A stretch of DNA of 64,000 nt. It comes from Mesorhizobium sp. GTDB taxonomy: Bacteria; Pseudomonadota; Alphaproteobacteria; Rhizobiales; Rhizobiaceae. The notes under the pieces were generated by a model, which was given only the letters and a program-made list of their open reading frames with translations, was not told where the DNA came from and made no database searches. Every line of letters begins with the position of its first letter. The stretch's first letter is position 1. The translations under genes and the position numbers were made by a program. This document shows, piece after piece, positions 27,103-33,841 of this stretch. Location: positions 62,001-126,000 of the forward strand of contig NZ_SUGA01000007.1 of NCBI RefSeq assembly GCF_004963255.1, written 5' to 3'.

Positions 27103-28131
27103 TCACTCATTTGCGGCGCTGCTTGCCGCCATCAGGAAGCGCATCGGCGGCACTTGCTGCCTTGGAGCAAGGCCGGTGCGGCGGAACAGCGCGTCGAGCT
27201 TGTCGGTGGCGACGCCGCGAACGATCGGGATCAAATTCGACTGGCTGGCGAAGGCGTAAGCCGCGGCCGACGCCAGGCCACGCTCGGCTTTCACGTCGAG
27301 GAAGTTGCGCAGCCGGTATTTGTCGCGGACATGACGCTCGTGGCGGCGCAATGCCGCCTTCGAGCGTTCGGGAAGATTGTCGATCTGAAGCAACGCCAGA
27401 TCGGCATCGGCAAGGCGCTTCAGATCCTGCGTCTTGTGGCGGCCGCTCAGCGAATCGGCGCGCACGATCGCGCCATAGCCGCAGGACTTGATGATCTTGA
27501 ACCGCGCCCCGCTGGCGACAGCGCGCGCATAGAGCTCGTAGTCTTCGCCAAGACGCAGGTTTTCATCGTAAGTCAGCCCGTGCCGTTCGAGGAAAGCCCG
27601 GCTGATCACCGGCTTGAGGAAGCCGAGCTCGCCGCGCAGGACGCGGCGCTGCGAGATGTTGCCGTCGATGAAGCGCTCGAAATCGAGGAATTCCGGATCG
27701 GCGGCGAAAGGCGGCGCGGCGACCCTGGCGAGGTCGGGCGCGGCGTCGTCGCGGATCAGCATGATGTTGTCGGCGGCGAAATCCCAGTCGGCGGCGGCGA
27801 AAAGCCGGCGAAAGCGGCCTTCGAGGAAGAAATCGTCGGCGTCGAGGATGCTGATGAAGGGCGATCTGGAGGCCTGGATGGCGATGTTGCGCGCGGAGGA
27901 AGGACCGCGATTGACGTCGAGGCGGATGACGGCAAGCCGGCCGCTGCCGTCGTCGGCGGCCAAGGCCACATCGCGGGTATTGTCGGTGGAAGCGTCGTCG
28001 ACCACGACGACTTCGGCGACTTCGGTCTCGCGCAGCGCCGAGGCGATCGCGACGGGAATCGTCCGCGCCGCGTTGCGCGCGGCAATGATGACGCAAACCG
28101 CCGGGCTCGTCACAGGCGTCGTCAGGGGCAT
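27103..28131 (-). CDS. Glycosyltransferase family 2 (ExoO/ExoU/ExoW type)
   Basis: Encodes 342 residues. GT-A features: VCVIIAARNAARTIPVAI, VVVDDASTDNT, GPSSARNIAIQASRS, the DxD motif in ILDADDFFLEGRF, and LRLGEDYELYARAVASG. Overall it is similar to the ExoO protein at 14276-15262 and could be the locus's ExoU or ExoW equivalent. ATG 28131 has AAAGGTG 6 nt upstream and lies 4 nt after the stop of the nucleotidyltransferase gene, so the two are co-transcribed. Confidence 0.85.
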   Translation of the reverse strand: MPLTTPVTSPAVCVIIAARNAARTIPVAIASALRETEVAEVVVVDDASTDNTRDVALAADDGSGRLAVIRLDVNRGPSSARNIAIQASRSPFISILDADDFFLEGRFRRLFAAADWDFAADNIMLIRDDAAPDLARVAAPPFAADPEFLDFERFIDGNISQRRVLRGELGFLKPVISRAFLERHGLTYDENLRLGEDYELYARAVASGARFKIIKSCGYGAIVRADSLSGRHKTQDLKRLADADLALLQIDNLPERSKAALRRHERHVRDKYRLRNFLDVKAERGLASAAAYAFASQSNLIPIVRGVATDKLDALFRRTGLAPRQQVPPMRFLMAASSAANE

Positions 28132-28135
28132 GGGT

Positions 28136-29335
28136 TCACCTTTCGCTTGCATGAGTGGCTGTCCCGCCCGCGATCTTGATCGTGCCGCCCGGCGCTGGCG
28201 CGACAGCGGCCGGCCGCTCGAAGATGCGCCGGCTGAGGTCGGCGGAGGCCGCCCAGCCAGCCTCGGCCAGGTAACGGACGGGCTCGTGGCCGCACAGTTC
28301 CCACAGGACATGGCGACGCTGCGGCCAGCGCAGCGAGGCAAGCCAGGGCGCGATCACCATGTGGAAGAGGTCGGCATTGCCGATACGCGCCAGGATGCGT
28401 GCGGCGCGATCCGACAGCAGCGTGCCGCTGGCGCCCAGCAGCACGTCGGCGGCGCGCAGCCCCAGAAGCAGCGTATCGGCAAGGCCCTGCTCGGCGGCGT
28501 GATCGAGCACCATCTGCTGCTCGGCCTCACTCAGCCGGCTGGCGCTGGCCCTGACATCGCAGACATAGCCGGCGCAAGGCTCGCGGTTGAAAAAGGCCTT
28601 GGCGACGCTGATCGACGACAAAAGCAAGGTGTCGGCCGCCGAGATGATCGGCATGACCGCGCCGGCCACCTCGACCTCGCGCTTGCGGCGCAGGAAGCCG
28701 TCTATGTCGCGCGGGCTCGGCGAACCCGGCTGCTGCAGCCGGTGATGGAGGTCGACCGTCGACGCTCTCGCGCCATCCTCGCGGACCATGTGCTGCTCGC
28801 CGAGGAAGCGCACCCACCAGACCGAGCGCGACTTGCCGGCAACCTCGTAGCCGATGGTCCGCAACGCCGCGCGCGCCTCGGCGAAGCGCGCCGGCGAAAC
28901 CAGTATGTCGACATCGCCGGAAGGCTTCATGAAGTGCTCGCCATAGAGCCTGTGCTGCTGGAGCGGTCCCTTGAGGAAGACGAAATCGACCCGCCTGTCG
29001 CGAAGCACGCGGTCGATGGCCACCGAATCGCCGATGCAGGCGGCGTTCATCGACATGGTGCGTCGTCGATAGCCGTCGAGCCAGCCGGGCAAACCGGGAG
29101 GCGCCGCGCCGGCAGGAGCACGCGCGAGCGCCTTGAGCATGAACACGCCGACCTTGTTCAGCCTTGCGATGTCGGCGACATGAGCCGCCGACACTGTCGG
29201 CGCGGGCATATCCGCCTGAGCGGCGGGGTCGACGCCAGGTGCGAAGAACAGCCTCAGGCAGGCCTGCACATAGGCGACCTCATCGGCACAGCCGGCGGCA
29301 CGCAGCCTTTCATAGGAGCCATCCTGCATCGCCAT
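28136..29335 (-). CDS. Nucleotidyltransferase family protein (PF14907-like), divergent from the lasso cluster
   Basis: Encodes 399 residues. The nucleotidyltransferase motif is FLKGPLQQHRLYGEHFMKPS followed by GDVDILVSP, as in the protein at 2249-3274. Family members often sit near PqqD/B2/HprK genes and EPS glycosyltransferases. The gene is divergent from the lasso precursor with 507 bp between and is followed by a GT2 gene. It may modify the lasso peptide (nucleotidyl or phosphate transfer) or serve EPS synthesis; sequence alone does not decide. ATG 29335 or 29329 could be the start. Confidence 0.8.
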   Translation of the reverse strand: MAMQDGSYERLRAAGCADEVAYVQACLRLFFAPGVDPAAQADMPAPTVSAAHVADIARLNKVGVFMLKALARAPAGAAPPGLPGWLDGYRRRTMSMNAACIGDSVAIDRVLRDRRVDFVFLKGPLQQHRLYGEHFMKPSGDVDILVSPARFAEARAALRTIGYEVAGKSRSVWWVRFLGEQHMVREDGARASTVDLHHRLQQPGSPSPRDIDGFLRRKREVEVAGAVMPIISAADTLLLSSISVAKAFFNREPCAGYVCDVRASASRLSEAEQQMVLDHAAEQGLADTLLLGLRAADVLLGASGTLLSDRAARILARIGNADLFHMVIAPWLASLRWPQRRHVLWELCGHEPVRYLAEAGWAASADLSRRIFERPAAVAPAPGGTIKIAGGTATHASER

Positions 29336-29842
29336 GCCCGATGTCGCTCTCCGCAAACAATAATGCCGCCCGCGCGATCTATAACGCACTTGCGAAGAAA
29401 ACCACCGGGAAAATTGACGCGACGGTCCAAGAGGCGGCCAAGACCGGCTCAGAGCCACAACCTAAGCATTTAAAATCGTACACACTCAATCACTTTTGAA
29501 GACAAGCTTCTGAGACGATGCTGCGAGTCGAAAAGTGGAGCTTTTTTGCAGCAATTTCTTCATAGGCCGCGGAACGGATTTGCAGCTCGAAGAGTTAATG
29601 TTTTTAAATCAACTAGTTACCCGATCCGCAAGGATGCACGGTTGAGTCCAGAGGCAAGTTGAAGATTACGATGACAACGCTCTTTGCTTGACCACCGAGG
29701 AAGGCAGGCGCAACCAGGAATTGATTAATGCTTGGTAAAGCACGCTTGACTCACGAATGTTGCCATGCAGCAATCGCATCGCAGCATAGCCATATGCTGG
29801 CGGCATTCTGCGGCCGCTTCCAGTCCTCAGTTGGAGAGTAAA
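29336..29842. promoter_or_regulatory. AT-richer divergent promoter region of the lasso cluster
   Basis: About 500 bp with noticeably lower GC than its surroundings and no convincing gene. It contains a TGTTGCCATGCAGCAA dyad at 29758-29773, 70 bp before the lasso precursor start, followed by a GCATCGCAGCATA half-site at about 29776-29788. A further TTTTTTGCAGCAA half-site lies near 29545. These link lasso expression to the same putative regulator as the EPS genes. Confidence 0.55.
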
Positions 29843-29995
29843 ATGGAACAGAATGTTGAGAAGCAGGAGTACGAAGCTCCCAGCCTGACGGTTCATGGTT
29901 CGATTGAAACCATCACCCAGGGTGCCGCTCACGGCGCGGTGACGGACGCGGCATTTCCCGCGGGCACGCCGGTCGGCGATATCACCTTCTCGTGA
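29843..29995 (+). CDS. Lasso peptide precursor
   Basis: Encodes 50 residues. Leader residues 1-26 contain YEAPSLTVHG (residues 10-19), the YxxPxL...G motif bound by B1 proteins, and Thr25 at the penultimate leader position required for B2 cleavage. The predicted core is residues 27-50: Gly27 begins the ring GAAHGAVTD, with Asp35 at core position 9, giving a Gly1-Asp9 isopeptide macrolactam. The 15-residue tail is AAFPAGTPVGDITFS and ends in Ser. There is no Cys, so it would be a class II lasso peptide. Ribosome site GGAGAG lies 5 nt before ATG. B1, B2, cyclase, kinase and exporter genes follow. Confidence 0.9.
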   Translation: MEQNVEKQEYEAPSLTVHGSIETITQGAAHGAVTDAAFPAGTPVGDITFS

Positions 29996-30052
29996 GTTCG
30001 CAGGCGCCTGGAATTGTCGCAGTTGGGGTTCCGGGCGTCGCTCAAACAGCTG

Positions 30053-30078
30053 AGCCGGGGGGCCCGTGTCCCCCGGCT
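30053..30078. terminator. Strong hairpin between lasso precursor and biosynthetic genes
   Basis: AGCCGGGGG (30053-30061) pairs perfectly with CCCCCGGCT (30070-30078) over an 8-nt loop. It starts 57 bp after the precursor stop and has no T-tract. It probably sets the ratio of precursor to enzyme mRNA by partial termination or by protecting the short transcript, as is common in RiPP operons. Confidence 0.65.
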
Positions 30079-30153
30079 TCCAGGTCGGGCGGTCGCAGGC
30101 AACCGATCCCTGGCCAAGGTCCAGCGGCGGCGGGCCAGTAACGAGGTTTTAGG

Positions 30154-30453
30154 ATGCACTGGAACCCTTCGGACCATGACCGCGTGGTCGCGACCGGCGA
30201 GGCGGTAGCATGTGAATTCGGCGCCGGACTGGCGCTTCTCCACCTCAAATCCAATGTCTATTACAGCCTGAACGGCGTCGGCGCCTTCATCTGGGAGCAG
30301 ATCCAGGAGCCGCGATCGATCGTCGCTATCCGCGCCGCCGTGCTTGCGCGCTACAATGTCGATGCCGAGCGCTGCAAGGCCGACGTCGAGGGCTTGCTGA
30401 AGGGGCTGACCGAAGCGGGGCTTGCGAGGTTCCACAGTGAGGAACTGGCCTAA
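30154..30453 (+). CDS. Lasso B1 protein (PqqD family RiPP recognition element)
   Basis: Encodes 99 residues with the PqqD pattern: VACEFGAGLALLHLKSNVYYSLNGVGAFIWEQI (read as the beta-hairpin and first helix), then a helical C-terminus with VDAERCKADVEGLLKGL. It should bind the YxxPxL leader of the precursor at 29843-29995 and present it to B2. Its TAA stop (30451-30453) is the first TAA of an interspersed repeat, so the original C-terminus may have been changed by repeat insertion. Confidence 0.9.
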   Translation: MHWNPSDHDRVVATGEAVACEFGAGLALLHLKSNVYYSLNGVGAFIWEQIQEPRSIVAIRAAVLARYNVDAERCKADVEGLLKGLTEAGLARFHSEELA

Positions 30454-30556
30454 AGCATGTCTCCCGAAAGCGGGGACCGGTTTGGGATAAAGACATGCGC
30501 GAAATCAAAGACCTGAAGCGCGTGGAGCGAAACCGAAGGAGCGCGACGCGCTTTAG
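30450..30556. repeat. Interspersed ~110 bp composite repeat, copy B, overlapping B1 stop and B2 start
   Basis: CTAAAGCATGTCTCCCGAAAG to CGACGCGCTTTAG. The whole length aligns with the reverse complement of 10598-10708, sharing the blocks ACCGGTT, GGGATAA-GACATGCG, TGAAGCGC-TGGAG and CGCGACGCGCTTTAG. GCATGTCT and AGACATGC form an 8-bp terminal stem; the B2 ATG (30495) lies in the right arm. The element thus provides the B1 stop and the B2 start plus ~21 codons. Confidence 0.85.
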
Positions 30557-30956
30557 GCTCCGCTCGCTGAGCGGCCGGGAGATGCTGTTTCTGGCGCGCT
30601 GCCTGGCGGTGGTGAGCGTGGTACGGCTTGCGCTGACGCTTTCCTCCTACAACCGCGTCCGCGGCCTGATCACGCGGCTTGATGGGAGGCGAGACGCCGG
30701 CATCGCCGACCTGCGGCGCGTCGCCTGGGGCGTTGCCGCCGCCGCGCGGCTGGTGCCGGGCGCCAGTTGCCTCACCCAGGCGCTGGCCGGGCAATATCTG
30801 CTCGCACGCCAGGGCAACGCCTCGAAGATCAGCATCGGCATCGAAAGGGGGACGGGCAGCGAGCTCAGGGCGCATGCCTGGTTGATGAGCGGCAACCACA
30901 TCGTGCTTGGCGGCTCGATCAACGGATTTACCCACCTTGTCGACCATGGGTCGTGA
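30495..30956 (+). CDS. Lasso peptide B2 leader protease (transglutaminase-like)
   Basis: Encodes 153 residues of the PF13471 family. Catalytic Cys92 is in GASCLTQALAGQYLLARQG and His127 in LRAHAWLMSG. Compared with the orphan B2 (Cys74, His111, Asp117), the Asp six residues after His is replaced by Gly here, so the third triad member must lie elsewhere or be absent. Residues 1-21 (MREIKDLKRVERNRRSATRF and the next residue) are encoded by the repeat at 30450-30556 and are very basic; the normal family sequence begins about LRSLSGREMLFLARC. The cyclase gene starts 3 nt downstream. Confidence 0.88.
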   Translation: MREIKDLKRVERNRRSATRFRLRSLSGREMLFLARCLAVVSVVRLALTLSSYNRVRGLITRLDGRRDAGIADLRRVAWGVAAAARLVPGASCLTQALAGQYLLARQGNASKISIGIERGTGSELRAHAWLMSGNHIVLGGSINGFTHLVDHGS

Positions 30957-30959
30957 CCG

Positions 30960-32870
30960 ATGAGCGGCGTGGCCGGCATCCTGCATATCGACAACGGCAG
31001 GCCCGCCGCGGCCAGCGATATCCAGCAGATGCTTTCGCGCATCCGCCATCGTGCGCGCGACGGCAGCTCATGGCGGACGGAGGGCAGCGTGGCGCTCGGC
31101 CACGCCTGGCTCGACACGACCGGCGAGGGCGGGCCCGGTCCGCTGGCGATGGCCGGCGGCAAGCTCGCCATCACCGCCGATTGCCGCCTGGACAATCGCG
31201 ACGAGCTTCTGGCGCGGCTTGGCCTACGCGACCAGTCGATTGCCGACGCGATGCTCATCATGCGCGCTTACCTGAAATGGGGCGAGGCCTGTCCGACCTA
31301 CCTGCAAGGCGACTTCGCCTTCGCGATATGGGATGGCGAGCGCCAAGCGCTGTTTTGCGCGCGCGACCATTTCGGCGTCAAACCCTTCTACTACTATTCG
31401 ACCGCAAGGCGCTTTGCTTTCGCCTCGGAGATCGGGCCGATCCTGGCGCTGGACGGCGTCGGCAGGCGCCTCAGCGAGCACCAGATTTCCGGCTTCCTCG
31501 CCGGCCTGCCGGACGATACGCAGGCCACCCCCTATGCCGAGATCTTCCGCCTGCCGGCTGGCCACAGCGTGATAGTGGCGGATCGCCAGGTGACGTTTCG
31601 TCGCTACTGGCAGATCGAACCCTCGCAACGGCCGTCGCGCTCGGACGCGGCCGAGGAATTCAGGCATCTCTTCGTACAATCGGTGGAGAACCGGATGCGC
31701 GGCACGCCGGCCGTCGGCGCCATGCTGAGCGGCGGGCTCGATTCCTCCTCGATCGCCTGCGTCGCCAGTCTTCGCGCGGCGGCGCAGCGCAACCCGAAGT
31801 TCAAGACCTTCTCGCTGGTCTTCGACAAGGGCTCGCCGACGGACGAGAAGCCATTCATCGATGCGGTCCTCGCCGACAATCCCATCGACGCCACGCTGAT
31901 TGCCGTGGGCAATTACGCGCCCTTCGGCGAATTCGAGCGCATCCTGGAGGAGCAGGAGGGCACGTTCCTGGCGCCCGGCCTGTCCTTGACGCGCGGCCTT
32001 TACCGGACGGCGGGCGCCAAGGGCGTCAAGGTGCTGCTCGACGGGCATGGCGGCGACGAGGTCGTCTCACAGGGCCACGGGCACCTGCACGAACTCGCCA
32101 ATACCGGCAGGTGGCTGGAGCTTTGGCGCGAATTGCACAGCGCCGCCCACACCTATGGCGAGGGCATGCTCTCCCTCTATTTCAAGTTCCTGACCATCTA
32201 TGGGCCAGCCTGGCGGATCGCCAGGATGAGGTCGACGGCCAGACGCGTCATCGGCAACATGCGGCGCAGGCCGGCGCAGCCCGCGCGCGCCGCCTGGACG
32301 GGCCTCGTTAATCCGGAGCTTGCAAGGCGCACCGACATTGCCGAGCGCTTCCATCGTGGCTGCATGCCTTCCAGCGTCAGAGCCAGCGAGGCGCTCACCC
32401 ATCACTGGATCCTGTCGGGCGGACTGGTGCCGCACGCCTTCGAGGTGCTCGATAAGGCGGGCGCGAATTTCGGGGTCGAGCCGCGCTACCCGTTCTGGGA
32501 CAAGCCGCTCGTCGAATTCTGCCTGGCGCTGCCCGGAGAGGAAAAACTCAAGGACGGTTTTGGCCGCCATGTGCTGCGCCGCGCCATGCAAGGCATTCTG
32601 CCGCCGGCGGTGCAATGGCGTCGCGACAAGATCGATTTCACCGCCAACCTGGTCAATGGCATGCTCGGGAACCATCGGGAGCTTCTGGACAGGCTGCTGA
32701 TATCGGACAGCGAACGGATCGCGCCCTATGTCAACCTGCCCGCAGTGGCCGCGGTCTATGACCGGATGCTGCGCCAGCCCGAGCAGGCGACCCTGCCGGA
32801 CGTCCAGCATGTCTGGCGCGCCGTTTCGCTGTCGCTGTGGCTGCGGCAAGTTCAGGGAAGCCCCGCATGA
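30960..32870 (+). CDS. Lasso cyclase (asparagine synthetase homolog)
   Basis: Encodes 636 residues. It activates the Asp35 side chain of the precursor as an acyl-adenylate and closes the macrolactam with Gly27. The N-terminal glutamine amidotransferase-like domain starts MSGVAGILH, so the catalytic Cys2 of true asparagine synthetases (MCGI) is missing and no ammonia is made from Gln, as expected for lasso cyclases. The synthetase domain has the ATP pyrophosphatase motif SGGLDSS at residues 257-263. The start follows the B2 stop by 3 nt, and the end overlaps the kinase start as ATGA. Confidence 0.93.
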   Translation: MSGVAGILHIDNGRPAAASDIQQMLSRIRHRARDGSSWRTEGSVALGHAWLDTTGEGGPGPLAMAGGKLAITADCRLDNRDELLARLGLRDQSIADAMLIMRAYLKWGEACPTYLQGDFAFAIWDGERQALFCARDHFGVKPFYYYSTARRFAFASEIGPILALDGVGRRLSEHQISGFLAGLPDDTQATPYAEIFRLPAGHSVIVADRQVTFRRYWQIEPSQRPSRSDAAEEFRHLFVQSVENRMRGTPAVGAMLSGGLDSSSIACVASLRAAAQRNPKFKTFSLVFDKGSPTDEKPFIDAVLADNPIDATLIAVGNYAPFGEFERILEEQEGTFLAPGLSLTRGLYRTAGAKGVKVLLDGHGGDEVVSQGHGHLHELANTGRWLELWRELHSAAHTYGEGMLSLYFKFLTIYGPAWRIARMRSTARRVIGNMRRRPAQPARAAWTGLVNPELARRTDIAERFHRGCMPSSVRASEALTHHWILSGGLVPHAFEVLDKAGANFGVEPRYPFWDKPLVEFCLALPGEEKLKDGFGRHVLRRAMQGILPPAVQWRRDKIDFTANLVNGMLGNHRELLDRLLISDSERIAPYVNLPAVAAVYDRMLRQPEQATLPDVQHVWRAVSLSLWLRQVQGSPA

Positions 32871-33841
32871 GCCTTCCGGTCGCTTCCCTTGCACGGCCCG
32901 AGCCGCAAATGGCGGCGGCGAGCGGGCGTGTCCGACGTTTCTACAAGGCCTACGGGCTGGTGATCGGCTCAGAAGTGGCCTTGCCGGAACTGGAGTCGAC
33001 GGCCCCGGCGATACCGGATCTGGAGATCGCGGTCGGGCCGGTCGATTTTCCCGGCACGGTGTCCCAGCGTGCCACCGCCTTCCGTTTCGAGCCGACGCGC
33101 CAGTATCTTTCCTGGCAGGCGGTCGGCACCTTCATGATCAGCGGCGCCAACCGCATCGATGTCGATCCGGCGCCAGCGGTCGACGATCCGCTGCTCGCCT
33201 TTCCGCTGCTCGGGCCGGTGATGGCGCTCGCCCTGCATCAGCGCGGGCTGCTCGTCCTGCATGCCAGCGCCATTGAAGTCGACGGCAAAAGCGTGATCTT
33301 CATGGGCGACAAGGGCGCCGGCAAATCGACGACGGCAGGCGCGATGATCCGCGCCGGCCATCGACTGCTCACCGACGATGTCGTGGCGCTGGATTTGTCC
33401 GACCCGGACCGGCCGATGATCCTGCCCGGTTTCCCGCAGCTCAAGCTTGCGGCGGACGCGGCCGGCGCCATTCGCCTCGAGCAAGCGGAGGTGCGCCCGC
33501 AGGTGCATCCGCAGATCGACAAGGCGCAGCATCGGCTGCGTGACGGATTTGCGGCCGAAGCGGTGCCGGTGTCGCGCATCTATGCGCTCGAGCGGGGCGT
33601 GCGGGCGGCTATCTTCCCGCTGTCCGGCGCAGCCGCGCTGCCGGCGATCATCAAATTCTCCTATATCACGCGGTTCGGCCGGCAGGCGCTGCCAGGCGAT
33701 TTCGCCGCCCTGCACCTGCGCCACTGCGCACAGGTCGCCGGGCGGGTCGGCGTCAGCCGGCTGGAAGTGCCGGCCGGACTCAACCGGATCGACGAAGCTG
33801 TCGGCGCGATCGAAACCGACCTGGCGTCCGGGACAAGGTGA
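32867..33841 (+). CDS. HprK-like lasso peptide kinase
   Basis: Encodes 324 residues from ATG 32867. P-loop GDKGAGKST at residues 147-155, followed by RLLTDDVVALDL, the acidic motif of HPr kinase-like enzymes, and an upstream LLVLHASAIEVDG strand. In paeninodin-type clusters homologous kinases phosphorylate the hydroxyl of the C-terminal Ser of the peptide; the precursor here also ends in Ser. The ATG overlaps the cyclase stop and the 3' end overlaps the exporter start (GTGA), so it is firmly part of the operon. A paralog is at 3262-4254. Confidence 0.88.
   Translation: MSLPVASLARPEPQMAAASGRVRRFYKAYGLVIGSEVALPELESTAPAIPDLEIAVGPVDFPGTVSQRATAFRFEPTRQYLSWQAVGTFMISGANRIDVDPAPAVDDPLLAFPLLGPVMALALHQRGLLVLHASAIEVDGKSVIFMGDKGAGKSTTAGAMIRAGHRLLTDDVVALDLSDPDRPMILPGFPQLKLAADAAGAIRLEQAEVRPQVHPQIDKAQHRLRDGFAAEAVPVSRIYALERGVRAAIFPLSGAAALPAIIKFSYITRFGRQALPGDFAALHLRHCAQVAGRVGVSRLEVPAGLNRIDEAVGAIETDLASGTR

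Noticed and set aside
29341..29499. A 52-codon plus-strand ORF (MSLSANNNAARAIYNALAKK...) just upstream of the lasso precursor
   Set aside because: No ribosome site, begins right against the divergent nucleotidyltransferase start and shows no leader motif; treated as promoter DNA.
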